Source: an uncultured Campylobacter sp.
Lineage (GTDB): Bacteria > Campylobacterota > Campylobacteria > Campylobacterales > Campylobacteraceae
Direction: 5' to 3'
Length of the DNA stretch: 64,000 nucleotides
Assembly (NCBI RefSeq): GCF_938045345.1
Contig: NZ_CALIMS010000053.1
Location: 1 to 64,000, forward strand
The translations under genes were made by a program, and so were the position numbers. Below the pieces are notes generated by a model. That model worked only from the letters and a program-made list of their open reading frames with translations. It did no database searches and was not told the DNA's origin. Below, piece after piece: positions 1-10,182 of the stretch. How positions within the stretch are numbered: the first letter of the stretch is position 1; each line of letters starts with the position of its first letter.

Positions 1-777
<777 letters not shown>

Positions 778-789
778 ATTTGATTTCGC

Positions 790-870
790 AGACTAGCGAA
801 GCTAGTCTTTGCGACCAAAGGGCTACGCCCTTTGGAAACCCCTAAAGCACACCGCTTCTATCGGAAGCGG
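790..870 (-). other. Three stem-loops in the rRNA leader
   Basis: Immediately upstream of the 16S 5' end lie three clean hairpins: GACTAGC/GCTAGTC (791-807), CCAAAGGGC/GCCCTTTGG (815-835) and CCGCTTC/GAAGCGG (852-870). They fall within the rRNA precursor leader and may be part of 16S 5' processing or antitermination structure. That role is inferred; only the stems are seen. Confidence 0.5.
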
Positions 871-1223
871 CGTATATTATGCAGATAAAACCTATTATCC
901 GCTTATCCACATAATTAAATTTTAAAACTAACGAAACTTTCGTTAGTTCAGATTCAAATAATTGAATTAAGCTTTAGAGAGTCGATATGAAGTTTTTAAT
1001 CTAAAAACTTTATGTTTTTGTAACATTGTTTTTATGAACTTAAATCCTTTAACGGATCTAAATCCATAGGCTCAATCGATCACTTGTTTAGATTTCAAAG
1101 ATTGACTAAAGATATTTGTTTTTAACAGTTAAAATTTTAAAAAACACGTTCGCTAAAAGGCTAAAACTACTAGGACTTAAGAGTTAAGGAAGCAGGTTTG
1201 GCTCGGTGCGAAACAGAATTGTG

Positions 1224-1229
1224 ATTATA
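1224..1229 (-). promoter_or_regulatory. Candidate rRNA operon promoter (-10 box)
   Basis: A perfect TATAAT lies on the minus strand about 450 bases before the 16S 5' end. The -35 region is poor, as is usual for Campylobacter sigma-70 promoters. A leader of roughly 440 bases is plausible for an rRNA operon. The 1,230-1,500 interval holds no gene that I can see. Confidence 0.4.
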
Positions 1230-1501
1230 CAAGAGCGATGCTTAAAGGGGGCTGAATAAAAAGGAATTTTAAAAAACGATTTGGAAAATTTTAAATTTTA
1301 TAATGAAATTTTATACTTAACGCGCCTGAGACAAATTTCATCTCCAGCCTCCGTAAAAATTTTATAAATTTCGCAAACGACCGGATCCAAACTAAAATTT
1401 TATTATACCGCGATATGCCGCAGTATCGCGACTGCCAACCGCACCCATTCGCCCAAAAACCCGCCTACAAAACGCTTAAGCGCACGATTATAAGATTTCG
1501 C

Positions 1502-1507
1502 TATAAT
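1502..1507 (+). promoter_or_regulatory. Sigma-70 -10 box for the DUF4149/thioesterase pair
   Basis: CTATAATC contains a perfect TATAAT 31 bases before the ATG of the first gene, with AAAAGGACC as ribosome binding site between them. Transcription would start near 1514. Confidence 0.55.
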
Positions 1508-1538
1508 CACGTCCGATTTAAAATTTAAAAGGACCTTT

Positions 1539-2063
1539 ATGCGCGCAATTTTTTCTATCTATATCTTCATCATCGCAGCCCTTATCGGCATTGAGCTCTC
1601 GCTCGGCGCACTCGTCGCACCCGTGGTGTTTTTCCCGCAGCAGATTATCGGAGAGGGCGTGCTATCGCACTTCCAAAGTGGCAAACTAATGAGCGAGATC
1701 TTCGTAAAATACGGCGGCATCCTCATCGCAGTCTCGGTCATCTGCCTCGTTTTTGAGATGATAAATTTCAACAACAATAAATCGCAATCCTTTCGCTTGC
1801 GCCTTTCGACTCTGATGCTGGCGCTCATAAATATCATACTTGCCCTACTTTTCGTGCTTTACTTTACCGACTATGTCATAAGCGCCCAAAAGATCGGTGC
1901 AGAAGCGACGATGACGCCGGAATTTGCCCAAATCCACGCGGCTAGCGAGTGGTGCATGAAACTCATCATCGTGTTTCAAACGGTGCTGTTTTTCGCAAAA
2001 ATCCTCCCCGCCCTGGCTGCTAGAGATGTCGCGGCGGCGAAAGACGCGCGGAATGAAGATTAG
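1539..2063 (+). CDS. DUF4149-type integral membrane protein
   Basis: A 174-residue hydrophobic protein with about four membrane segments: an N-terminal one at about 1-28, then about 55-75, 85-112 and a last one near 140-160. The pattern (an early EL-LGALVAPVVF segment, a central loop with acidic residues before the last helix) fits the DUF4149 family of small inner-membrane proteins, whose biochemical role is unknown. The start has an AAAAGGACC ribosome binding site and a TATAAT promoter just upstream. The end overlaps the thioesterase gene by 11 bases, so the two are likely one operon. Family assignment is from recognition of the overall pattern only. Confidence 0.75.
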   Translation: MRAIFSIYIFIIAALIGIELSLGALVAPVVFFPQQIIGEGVLSHFQSGKLMSEIFVKYGGILIAVSVICLVFEMINFNNNKSQSFRLRLSTLMLALINIILALLFVLYFTDYVISAQKIGAEATMTPEFAQIHAASEWCMKLIIVFQTVLFFAKILPALAARDVAAAKDARNED

Positions 2064-2448
2064 AATTTACTACGAAGATACCGACGCGCAGGGCATCGTG
2101 TATCACGCCAACTACATAAAATTTTGCGAGCGGGCGCGCAGCGAGGCGCTTATGCAGGCAGGAGTGGACTTCGCGCGCGCGGACGCACACTTCGTAGTTA
2201 GCGAGCTTTGCGCCAAATTTCTGCGCCCCGCGCGCCTCGGAGACACGCTTGAAATTCGCACGAGCCTAGCCGCGCTCAAAAACGCCAGTGCCCTTTTGCG
2301 ACAAGAAATTTACAAGATCAAAGATATTAAAAACGCGGATTTTAACGAGCTTTTATACGCGCAGGACGTAAAAATCGCCTTCGTAAAAGACGGCAGACCG
2401 ATCAAATTTAGCGCCGAAATTTTAGAATTTTTCAAATCTTTGAGATAA
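2053..2448 (+). CDS. YbgC/FadM-family acyl-CoA thioesterase
   Basis: Hotdog-fold thioesterase of about 131 residues, the normal family size. The N-terminal sequence KIRIYYEDTDAQGIVYHANY carries the family signature, with the catalytic Asp in the DAQGIVYHANY motif; FCERARSEAL follows. It would hydrolyse short acyl-CoA or acyl-ACP thioesters in the cytoplasm; in other bacteria relatives sit with Tol-Pal genes, which are not present here. An earlier in-frame ATG exists at 2026, but it would add nine residues unlike the family, so the ATG at 2053 is chosen; it overlaps the previous stop by 11 bases, suggesting translational coupling. Confidence 0.88.
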   Translation: MKIRIYYEDTDAQGIVYHANYIKFCERARSEALMQAGVDFARADAHFVVSELCAKFLRPARLGDTLEIRTSLAALKNASALLRQEIYKIKDIKNADFNELLYAQDVKIAFVKDGRPIKFSAEILEFFKSLR

Positions 2449-2932
2449 ATTTATTTCGCGGGTTCAAATTTACCTAGTCGTATGCGGCACAAACATATCG
2501 CAGACCGACCTTAGGCGTAAAATCTAAGAATGCGCAGAGCTCTTAGGCAAAATAAAATTTGCAGGCTAGATAAAATTTTACGACATAGAATTTCGCTCAG
2601 CATTGAGGCTCAAATTTAACGCTACGTCGCGACACAAATCCCTTACGCACCCCGAGATAGCCAGATAGAAAACAAAATTTGAAATATCAGAATTTTGCAA
2701 TGGCGTTAAATTTTGCCCTACTCCGCCGCTTTATGAAATTTTATCGCTCTTAAATTTAAACCCACGCAGATCGAGTCTGTGTTTTACTCCGCTAAAATCC
2801 CGCTCGTCCGTGAAATTTAAGCAGGTTAAATTCGCCCCGTCCGCTCGCCCGCCGTAACAAAAATCACGATGCGCGTGCAAAAAGCTACGCGCAAAATCAA
2901 AACGGCGCGCAGAGCAAGCGCCAAAATACGCC
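2449..2932. other. Gene-free stretch, nothing recognised
   Basis: About 480 bases with frequent AAATTT/AAAATTTT words and no open frame with coding character on either strand. No tRNA or repeat shared with the rest of the window was noticed. Confidence 0.6.
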
Positions 2933-3589
2933 TCACAGCAGCTCTTTTATCTTCTGCAGATCCTCTTTGAAAAGCTCCGCCTTGCTCGGATTTTGCGCGA
3001 TGAATGCAGGATCGAAGCTCGGCACGAAGCTGATGCCGCCCTCATTAAAGACCGAGCCGTGCAGCGCGTCCATGCCCGCTAGATCGCCGTTTCGCAGCAC
3101 GATTTTGCAGCAGAGCTCCCCTAGGCAGAGCACGACTTTGGGTTTTAAAATTTTGATCTCGTCGGTCAGATACGGCGCGCATTTTAAGATCATTTCCGAG
3201 CTTACGCGCCTATTTTGCGGCACCGCGCACCTTATCAGAAAGCTAAAATAAATTTCTTCCGGCGCGCAAATTTGATCTAGCGCCGCTTCAATCTCAGCCT
3301 CCAAGCCGCCGCCAAAACCCTCGCTAACGCCAGGCGCAAGAGCCACGATCATAAGTTTTACGCTCGCGGGAGTTTTGAAATTTTTGATAGTTTTGAAATT
3401 TTTAAAATTTTGCTCGCTAGAGCTCGTGCGCGTTTTGGCAAGCTCGCAGAGATTACACTCGGCGGTAGCGGATTTTAGCGTATCCAGCGCTTTGAAAAAT
3501 CGCGCGCCGCCGCTTAAAATTTCGGCGCCTACGTAGCGGTAGCCGAACGCTTTGTAATAAAGCAGTCTGCGTAGTTGCGAGCTTTGCAC
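2933..3589 (-). CDS. Uracil-DNA glycosylase family protein (family 4-like)
   Basis: A 218-residue protein. Residues about 45-55 read CNLCELAKTRT, resembling the Cys-x-x-Cys start of the Fe-S site in family 4 uracil-DNA glycosylases; the region about 78-95 has the LMIVALAPGVSEGF core in place of the usual GEAPG motif, and the C-terminus has SFDPAFIAQNPSKAELF, equivalent to the HP(A/S)-x-L-x(n)-P motif 2 but with Asp replacing the His. It is probably a base-excision repair enzyme or a diverged relative. The missing canonical His and the LAPG variant leave activity uncertain. It lies 7 bases downstream of prmC in the same direction, so co-transcription is likely. Confidence 0.7.
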   Translation of the reverse strand: MQSSQLRRLLYYKAFGYRYVGAEILSGGARFFKALDTLKSATAECNLCELAKTRTSSSEQNFKNFKTIKNFKTPASVKLMIVALAPGVSEGFGGGLEAEIEAALDQICAPEEIYFSFLIRCAVPQNRRVSSEMILKCAPYLTDEIKILKPKVVLCLGELCCKIVLRNGDLAGMDALHGSVFNEGGISFVPSFDPAFIAQNPSKAELFKEDLQKIKELL

Positions 3590-3596
3590 GGCGCGC

Positions 3597-4397
3597 CTAC
3601 GATCTGTTTAAATTTCGCGCGACGAATCCGCGATCAAACTGCACCAAATCTTTGTAAAATTCCGCCCTAAAGCCCTGCTCGCGCAAAAACGCCGACAAGC
3701 TCTGCTTTTGATCGTAGCCCATCTCGCAGGCTAGAAATTTTGCGCGCCGTGCGGCGATCAGCACGATGCGTTTTAAAATTTCATCCCCCCGCTCGCCGCC
3801 AAACAGCGCCTGTTTCGGCTCTTGCAGCACGCGCGCGTCTAATTCGTAGGAGTTTGCGATGTATGGAGGATTTGAGACGATGAGATCAAACTCGCCCGCG
3901 ATCTCATCCGCGTAGGCGCAGTGCACAAACTCGACGTCGGCGCCCAAATTTGCGGCGTTTGCTCGCGCCACCTCAAGTGCATCCGCACTGATGTCGCTAG
4001 CCGTGATGCGGCAAGCGGGAAGTAGCTTTTTTAAGCAGATAGCGATTATGCCGCTGCCCGTACCGATCTCGCAAATGCGCGGCTCGCCCAAGCTCTGCGC
4101 CAAAGCAAGCGTCTTTTTTACCAAAATTTCGGTCTCGCAGCGCGGTATCAGCACCCGCTCGTCGACGTAAAATTTAAAGCCCATAAACTCGCAGCTTTGC
4201 GTGATGTATTCAAGCGGGCGACCGTCTTTGAACTCGGCTATCTTGGCGCGAAATTCCGCTTCATGCGCGAGCTCTTCCGAGCATCTTAGCACGAGCTGCT
4301 CACCTTCAAGGCGCTCACAAAGCTTTAAAATTTCGCGCGCGACGTATTTTGAGCCGCACTGCTCCAGTCCCCATCTTAACGCTTCAGCGATCCTCAT
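3597..4397 (-). CDS. prmC: Release factor glutamine methyltransferase PrmC (HemK)
   Basis: A SAM-dependent methyltransferase of 266 residues that modifies the glutamine of the GGQ motif in peptide chain release factors. Visible are the SAM-binding motif ICEIGTGSGIIAICL (about 107-121) and the catalytic NPPY in LIVSNPPYIANS (about 175-186), both diagnostic, with an N-terminal helical domain of about 80 residues. An in-frame TTG lies one codon before the ATG at 4397; the ATG is preferred. It overlaps the end of the M48 protease gene by 14 bases, so both are in one minus-strand operon running from the ABC-F gene down to the glycosylase. Confidence 0.92.
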   Translation of the reverse strand: MRIAEALRWGLEQCGSKYVAREILKLCERLEGEQLVLRCSEELAHEAEFRAKIAEFKDGRPLEYITQSCEFMGFKFYVDERVLIPRCETEILVKKTLALAQSLGEPRICEIGTGSGIIAICLKKLLPACRITASDISADALEVARANAANLGADVEFVHCAYADEIAGEFDLIVSNPPYIANSYELDARVLQEPKQALFGGERGDEILKRIVLIAARRAKFLACEMGYDQKQSLSAFLREQGFRAEFYKDLVQFDRGFVARNLNRS

Positions 4398-5592
4398 CAA
4401 GCTCTCTTATACGCTCATACAGGCTCGGGTGCGAATGATACACTGCGGCGTAAATTTTATGAGCGAGCGGAAACGCCTTGTTTTCGCTGCCCAGCTTCTT
4501 TAGCGCGCCGATCATGCTCTCTTTATCCTGCACGCTCGCGCCATGTCGGTCCGCGCTAAATTCGTGCATGCGGCTAAGCTTGGAGATTACGGGCTCAAAA
4601 AACGCATGCAGAATCGGCGCAAACAAAATCATAAAAACCAGCGTCGCACCGCCGTCCGCGTTAAGTCCTAGGGCGCCGAACACGCCTGCGGGGAGGTTTC
4701 CGAATACCGCGAACGTCGCGCCCAAAAGCACGAAGCTAAGCGCTAAATTTTTCAAAACATCGCCGTGTTTGAAATGCCCGAGCTCGTGCCCTAAAACGGC
4801 TAAAATTTCATCCCCGCTCAGCTTTTCGATGAGCGTGTCGAAAAGCACGACCTTTTTCGTCGCGCCGAAGCCGCCGAAATAGGCGTTTAGGCGCTTGTCG
4901 CGCTTGCTCGCGTCAATCGTAAAAACACCGCTACTTTTAAAACCGCAGCGCTGCAAAAGCTCCTCTATGCGCTCTTTTAGCTCGCCTTGCTCTAGCGGCT
5001 GCATCTTATTAAACAGCGGCGCGATAACGGTCGGATAGATCAGATTTATCAGTAAAACTATGCCGAAGCTTAGCAAAAAGCCCCAGACCCACCAGTGCGC
5101 ACCCAGGCTATTTACGCAAAAAACGAGCGCAGAGGCTACCGCAAAGCCAAAAATTAGCGTGAGCGCGAGTGATTTTAGCGCGTCTTTTACGAAAACGGCG
5201 GGCGTTATCGTGGAAAAGCCTAGGCGGCGATCTTTGACGAAGGTTTTGTAAATCTCAAGCGGAAGCGATATCGCGCCGCCGATGATTAAAAACGCCGTCA
5301 CAAAGCAGCTCTGCGCAAAAATCCCGTCGCCCGTTAGATCATATATCGCGCGCTGTAACGCGCCAGCGCCCGCAAGTATCCAAATAAGCGCTACCGCAAA
5401 AGAAAAGCAGTGCGAAAATATATTAAATTTTAAATTTACCGCACCGACCTCGCCCGCCTTGCGATAATCCTCCTCGCTAAGCACCACCGCAGGCTCTTTT
5501 AGCTTGGCGCGGATGAAGCTTAGCTCGAGCAGATCGAGCGAAATTTTATAAATCGTGTAAAGCGCGTATAAAAAGATCAAAAACCAAACCAT
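4384..5592 (-). CDS. M48-family membrane metalloprotease (Ste24/CAAX-protease type)
   Basis: A 402-residue integral membrane zinc protease. The zinc motif HELGH is at residues 269-273 within VLGHELGHFKHG, and EFSADRHG further on supplies the third ligand (Glu) region. About six to seven hydrophobic segments surround it, in the arrangement of Ste24/CaaX proteases of M48A. In bacteria the likely job is degrading or processing membrane or lipidated proteins; substrate is unknown. It starts 6 bases after the ABC-F gene and overlaps prmC. Confidence 0.88.
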   Translation of the reverse strand: MVWFLIFLYALYTIYKISLDLLELSFIRAKLKEPAVVLSEEDYRKAGEVGAVNLKFNIFSHCFSFAVALIWILAGAGALQRAIYDLTGDGIFAQSCFVTAFLIIGGAISLPLEIYKTFVKDRRLGFSTITPAVFVKDALKSLALTLIFGFAVASALVFCVNSLGAHWWVWGFLLSFGIVLLINLIYPTVIAPLFNKMQPLEQGELKERIEELLQRCGFKSSGVFTIDASKRDKRLNAYFGGFGATKKVVLFDTLIEKLSGDEILAVLGHELGHFKHGDVLKNLALSFVLLGATFAVFGNLPAGVFGALGLNADGGATLVFMILFAPILHAFFEPVISKLSRMHEFSADRHGASVQDKESMIGALKKLGSENKAFPLAHKIYAAVYHSHPSLYERIRELDEDR

Positions 5593-5597
5593 CGCGC

Positions 5598-7550
5598 CTA
5601 CTTTAGGCTCTCGGCGAGCGAAAGCACTTCGTAATATTCATTTTCCATATTGTTTAACGTTCCTCTTTTTTCTTCAAGCTCTTCAAAAAGCCCCTGCATA
5701 CCGAGCTTTTGATAAATTTCAGGCGTCGAGAGCGCGTGATTTAGCTCCTTTATGCGCGCTTCGATAGCCTCGATTTTAGCGGGGTACTCTTCTAAAATTT
5801 TATTCTGTTTGTAGCTAAGCTTCGCGGCGCTCGTCTTTTCCTTTTTGTTTTCGCGGCCGCCTTCTTCAGCGCTCGCGCTCGTGCCAGCGTCGGCCTCGAT
5901 CTGATCGATCTCCGCCATCTCGTCTTCAAACTCCAAATACTGCGAATAGGGCATTTGAATTTGATCGATGACGCCGTTTTTTTCAAAAACCCAAAGCTTA
6001 TTCGTGATCTTATCGATGAAATAGCGATCGTGGCTTACGATGATTACCGCGCCTTCGAAGCTTAGCAGATAGTCCTCTAAAATATTGATCGTCGCGATAT
6101 CAAGATCGTTCGTCGGCTCGTCCAAAATCAAGCAATCGTACTGCTCGGTAAAGAGCTTGGCAAGCGCCAGACGGTTCTTTTCGCCGCCGCTAAGAACGCC
6201 CACGGGCTTATCCAAAAACTCCTTCGGAAATAAGAAATTTTTCAAATACCCGTATACGTGCATGTAGCTGCCGCGGACGCTTATGTGATCGCCACCGTTG
6301 GGGCAGAAAATTTCGATTATGCTTTTATCGTCCGTGATGCCGCTGCGGGTCTGATCGAAGTAGCCGATCCTGATCTCGCCGCGTTTGATCTCGCCCGCAT
6401 CGATCTTGCTGCGGCCAAGTAGAATTTTAAGCAGAGTGCTTTTGCCCGCGCCGTTGGCGCCTACGATACCGATGCGCTCGCCCTGCAAAACTCGCGCCGA
6501 AAAGCCCTTAAAAAGCACCTTGCCGTTTAAAATTTTACCGATATTCGTGCATTCAAAAAGCATCTTTTTGCGATTGTCGCCGCCCGTGCCGTTAAAGCTC
6601 CTGCTCGCGCGCTCCAGCTCGAGCCGCACGCGACGGATCGCGCCCGGATTTTTCTTCGCATCCTGCCTCATCTGCATGATACGCGCCTTGCGCCCTTCGT
6701 TGCGCTTTAGGCGCGCCTTTACGCCGCGGTGCAGCCACTCTTCCTCGGCGCGCAGCTGTTTAAGCAGCGTCTCGTGGGACTTTTCGAGCGAAGCAAGCAT
6801 CTCCTGCTTGCGCCTCAGATAGTTCTCATATCCGCCGTCGAAATTTGAAATTTTACCCTCTTCGATCTCGATACTGCGCGTCGCCAAGCGGTCGATGAAG
6901 TAGCGATCGTGGCTGATAAAAACGATCGTCTGCTTCGAGCTAAGCAGCATGTCCTCTAGGAATTTCACCATATAGACGTCGAGGTGGTTCGTGGGCTCGT
7001 CCAGCAGCAGCACGTCGGGCTTTTTAAGCACCAGCGCACCCAGCGCCACGCGACGAATTTCGCCGCCGCTAAGCGTGCATACGGAGCGGTTTTCGTAAAT
7101 TTTAAGTCCGAAATTTTGCAGCACCTGCTCGATCTTATTGTCGATCTGCCAGCCGTCCTTGGCCTCGATAAATTTAATCAATTCGTCTTGGCGCGCTAAA
7201 AGCTCCTTGTTTTCGGGCTGTGCGGCGATTTCACTTGAGATCGCGTCGTATTCGCTAAGGGCGGCGTAAATTTCAGCTAGCTCCCGCCTCAGCGCGTCTT
7301 TGACCGAGAGATTGTCTTCAAATTTAGGCGTTTGAGCGAGCATCTGGATATTTAGCCCGCTTTGAGTGATCACACGCCCCTCGTCGGTCTCGCACAGACC
7401 CGCAATTATCTTCATCAGCGTGGACTTGCCGCCGCCGTTTTTACCGATCACGGCGACGCGCTCATTGGCGCCTAGTGCGAAATTTACGTCGTCTAAAACG
7501 ACGTGAGAGCCGAATTTTTTCGTAACATCGATAAGCTCGATCAAAGCCAA
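5598..7550 (-). CDS. ABC-F family ATPase (Uup/EttA-like)
   Basis: 650 residues with two ATP-binding cassettes and no membrane segment. First cassette: Walker A GKNGGGKST (about 36-44), signature LSGGEIRRVALG, Walker B LLLDEPTNHLD. Linker about 240-310 is helical and basic. Second cassette: Walker A GANGAGKST, signature LSGGEKNRLALA, Walker B LILDEPTNDLD. The C-terminal roughly 90 residues are charged and coiled-coil-like, as in Uup-type proteins. ABC-F proteins act on the ribosome rather than in transport. The first and longest gene of the minus-strand cluster; a divergent gene begins 80 bases upstream. Confidence 0.93.
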   Translation of the reverse strand: MALIELIDVTKKFGSHVVLDDVNFALGANERVAVIGKNGGGKSTLMKIIAGLCETDEGRVITQSGLNIQMLAQTPKFEDNLSVKDALRRELAEIYAALSEYDAISSEIAAQPENKELLARQDELIKFIEAKDGWQIDNKIEQVLQNFGLKIYENRSVCTLSGGEIRRVALGALVLKKPDVLLLDEPTNHLDVYMVKFLEDMLLSSKQTIVFISHDRYFIDRLATRSIEIEEGKISNFDGGYENYLRRKQEMLASLEKSHETLLKQLRAEEEWLHRGVKARLKRNEGRKARIMQMRQDAKKNPGAIRRVRLELERASRSFNGTGGDNRKKMLFECTNIGKILNGKVLFKGFSARVLQGERIGIVGANGAGKSTLLKILLGRSKIDAGEIKRGEIRIGYFDQTRSGITDDKSIIEIFCPNGGDHISVRGSYMHVYGYLKNFLFPKEFLDKPVGVLSGGEKNRLALAKLFTEQYDCLILDEPTNDLDIATINILEDYLLSFEGAVIIVSHDRYFIDKITNKLWVFEKNGVIDQIQMPYSQYLEFEDEMAEIDQIEADAGTSASAEEGGRENKKEKTSAAKLSYKQNKILEEYPAKIEAIEARIKELNHALSTPEIYQKLGMQGLFEELEEKRGTLNNMENEYYEVLSLAESLK

Positions 7551-7629
7551 TTTTAAGTTCCTCTAGTGTTAAATTCGGTGATTTTACACAAAATTCTATT
7601 AAATTTTAATAACTTTTAAAGGTTTAGCG

Positions 7630-8723
7630 ATGCAAAATTTGGAATTTAGCGGCCTGCGCGTAGAAATTTTCGCCCCGCACGAGCCGTCTTTTGCGTCAGC
7701 CACGCGTGCGCAGCCTCTCAGATCCACGCCGGATACCCTGCCCGACACCTCTGCATCCGCGCAATTTGTCTCATCTGAGCTTCCCGCACCTCATACGTCC
7801 GCACAGGATGATCCGCCCGCCGTTTCGTTTGGTCTGTCCGCGCAAGCTACTTCACCTGAGCCTCCCGCGTCTGCAGCACCGAATACACCGCTCATTACGT
7901 CCATTGCGCCCGTTTCGCGCTCCTCTCTCGCCGTGCCTAAGACACAAGCCATTCAACCCGCTGCGCCGTCCGTGCTAGATACTGCACCCGAATTTACGGC
8001 GACTACCGACTCGATTTCGCCCGAGTCATCGATGCCGAATATAGTGCCAGCCGCGTCCGCACAAATCGCCTCTCCCCGCTTGGGTGCCGTGCCGATCATC
8101 TACCTGCACGCCTTGGAGTTTAGCGCGCTGGTGTGGGCGAAATTTACGAGTTCGTCTCGCGACAAAGCGGCGCGGATTTCGTGCTTACAGCGATCTATCT
8201 AAGCGAGACGCAGTGGGGCGATAAGCTTAGCCCGTGGGCGGCAAAATCGCCGTTTAAAGGGGTGCGCGATTTCGCAGGCGGCGGCGCGGCGCACTTAGAA
8301 AAATTTACGGACGAGCTGATCCCGCGTATCGAGCGACATGTATTCGGCGCGGGAAAGCCTTCGTGGCGAGCATGCGCGGGATACTCGCTGGCGGGGCTTT
8401 TTAGCGCGTATGCGGCGTTTGCGAGCGATAAATTTCAAAAGATCGCCTGCGTCTCGGCGTCGTTTTGGTTCGACGGCTTTGATGCCTTCGTTGCCGCACA
8501 CTCGCCGCAAAGGGGGCTGGCGCACGTCTACGCATCCTTGGGCCAGGCCGAGATGAACCCGAAAAATCCGCGTGGAGCACTCTGCGGCGAGACGGCGCTA
8601 AATTTCATCGCAAAATGCCGCGGTGCGGGCGCGCAAGCGGAGTTTGAGCAAAATCCGGGCGGGCATATGCAAGATGAGATCGCAAGAATTTCAAAGGCGC
8701 TTTTAAGCCTCATAAATTCCTAA
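7630..8723 (+). pseudogene. Alpha/beta hydrolase (esterase-like), split by a frameshift and carrying a low-complexity insertion
   Basis: The first frame (7630-about 8125) starts with an ATG after AAAGG and encodes LRVEIFAPHEPS, then about 135 residues rich in Pro, Ser, Ala and Thr (about 15-152), then VPIIYLHALEFSA, a normal hydrolase beta strand. The conserved sequence continues in a different frame from about 8125: GVGEIYEFVSRQSGADF, the nucleophile elbow GYSLAGL (about 8380) and a C-terminal GGHM with the likely catalytic His, ending at 8723. A two-base change in the GCGCGC at about 8122-8127 would rejoin them. It belongs to the predicted alpha/beta hydrolase superfamily with Ser-His catalysis. 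A short product from the internal ATG at 8133 would lack the first strand. Whether the locus is dead, phase-variable or misread cannot be told. Confidence 0.7.
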
Positions 8724-8732
8724 AATTCGAGT

Positions 8733-8793
8733 AAATTTTAAAATTTAGCGGGGCGGGCAATTAAACGGCAGGCGCGACAAATAGGCGCTGCGA
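8733..8793. repeat. Intergenic direct repeat, copy 1
   Basis: The block AAATTTTAAAATTTAGCGGG, then a spacer and CGGCAGGCGCGA and AGGCGCTGCGA, recurs in the same order and orientation at 9341-9400 with a few substitutions. The rest of the 8,724-9,525 gap also holds blurred partial repeats and no gene. Confidence 0.6.
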
Positions 8794-9330
8794 GAGATTG
8801 AAACAAACGAGCCGAGAAGCGGCACGAAGCGTAAATTTAAAGCGAGCCGCCGCTAGAATTTATCGCCAGCGGTTTTTTGTGCGATGAAATGAAATTTAAA
8901 ACAAACCCGCGTTGAAATTTTATAGCGTGAGCGATGCAACAAGAATGGCGCAGCGCAATTCGGCGCGAATGACACAACGCGTCGTTGGTATTTTGACAGT
9001 TTCGATAAGTGCGATATCGTTTTAGCGTAAATCATGCGACGCGGCGCCAGTGCAGCATAGGCGGCGCGATGTATGCGGATTTCAAGCAGACTGCCGCTAA
9101 ATTTTTGCAGGTTGCGCTAGCGGTTTAAAACTTAAAACGAGCCGTCGTTGTAAAATTTAAAGCAAATCGTGCCGCGGCTAGGATTTAGCGCGCCTGCAAG
9201 CTAAATTTAAACGGCAGCGCGCGCCGTGTATGATCCCGCCGTTTCATTTAGTGCACCTACGAGCCAAATTTGCCGCTGAAATTTCAAAATTTGCGCTGCG
9301 CCAAAGAGTGCTTTGATATTACGATACGTG

Positions 9331-9364
9331 CCACCCCGCTAAATTTTAAAATTTAGCGGGGTGG
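9331..9364. repeat. Perfect 34-base palindrome
   Basis: CCACCCCGCTAAATTTT is followed directly by its exact reverse complement, giving a 17-bp stem without a loop. No T-run follows on either strand, so it is not a typical terminator. It overlaps the start of the second copy of the intergenic repeat. Confidence 0.7.
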
Positions 9365-9400
9365 CCGTCAAGCGGCAGGCGCGATAAAACAGGCGCTGCG
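9341..9400. repeat. Intergenic direct repeat, copy 2
   Basis: Matches 8733-8793: AAATTTTAAAATTTAGCGGG, then AGCGGCAGGCGCGATAAAA and AGGCGCTGCGA. Both copies lie in the 800-base gap between the broken hydrolase and the next minus-strand gene. Confidence 0.6.
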
Positions 9401-9525
9401 AAATATTTTCAACAACCCTAAAATATCCGCAATAACAGAAAAAAATTCTCGCAAAATTTCCATAATAATGGCAAGAATTCCTACAAAAATTACCGCTAAA
9501 ATTTCATGCAAAACCGCTGTAAAAT

Positions 9526-10149
9526 TTATCTGCGTTTGATGCCGTAGCCGTCACGATCCACGCATATAAAGCCCGTCGTAGCGCCTCCGTCGCGCGCCAT
9601 CACCACGCCGTCTGCGGCAAATCTATCATCGCAGCCGATCTCGTAGTCTTTTTTAACAACCTCGCTCGCAGGACCCTCGAAAATCTCGTAAAATTCCGAT
9701 ACAAACCCATCTTTGTAATAAATAGTGGTTTTGCCCTCGCCTTCCCAGATGCTTACGCCCACGGCATTTGCGCTTTTTGTTTTGGCTTTAAGTTCATTAA
9801 AAGTCCCAAAATCCCAGCCTAGGATTTTTAAAACAGCGCGCTCGTTCGTCTTTTTGTCTATATTATAAAAACTCGCACTTTGGTTTTTATCTTTATTCAC
9901 GGCTATCATGCTTGAGACATCGTCGCCGCCAAAACGGACGTCAAAAGAAACTCCCTCGGGCTTTATCTCGCGCGCAAAATCGCGCAGGGCTAAAATTTGA
10001 ACGCGATTTTGCTCGTAATTTTCCGCTAAACCGGACTCCGAAAAGAATAGTTTGTGGATTAAAAACCCCGCAGCTAGTACAAGCGCGGCGCCTGCGAGAA
10101 GCTTAAATAACCTAAAAATTTCCGAGAAAAAATATTTTATAAAATTCAC
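9526..10149 (-). CDS. Hypothetical membrane-anchored protein
   Basis: 207 residues, not recognised. One membrane segment at about 13-34 (LFKLLAGAALVLAAGFLIHK) follows a short basic N-terminus, so the remaining roughly 170 residues are probably outside the cytoplasm. That part is mixed alpha/beta in character with two cysteines near the C-terminus (GCDDRF and FICVDRDG) that could form a disulfide. It lies 33 bases after the amidohydrolase gene on the same strand and may share its transcript. Confidence 0.65.
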   Translation of the reverse strand: MNFIKYFFSEIFRLFKLLAGAALVLAAGFLIHKLFFSESGLAENYEQNRVQILALRDFAREIKPEGVSFDVRFGGDDVSSMIAVNKDKNQSASFYNIDKKTNERAVLKILGWDFGTFNELKAKTKSANAVGVSIWEGEGKTTIYYKDGFVSEFYEIFEGPASEVVKKDYEIGCDDRFAADGVVMARDGGATTGFICVDRDGYGIKRR

Positions 10150-10182
10150 GCCCGCTTCCTAAATTTCGCCGAATTTCACCAT

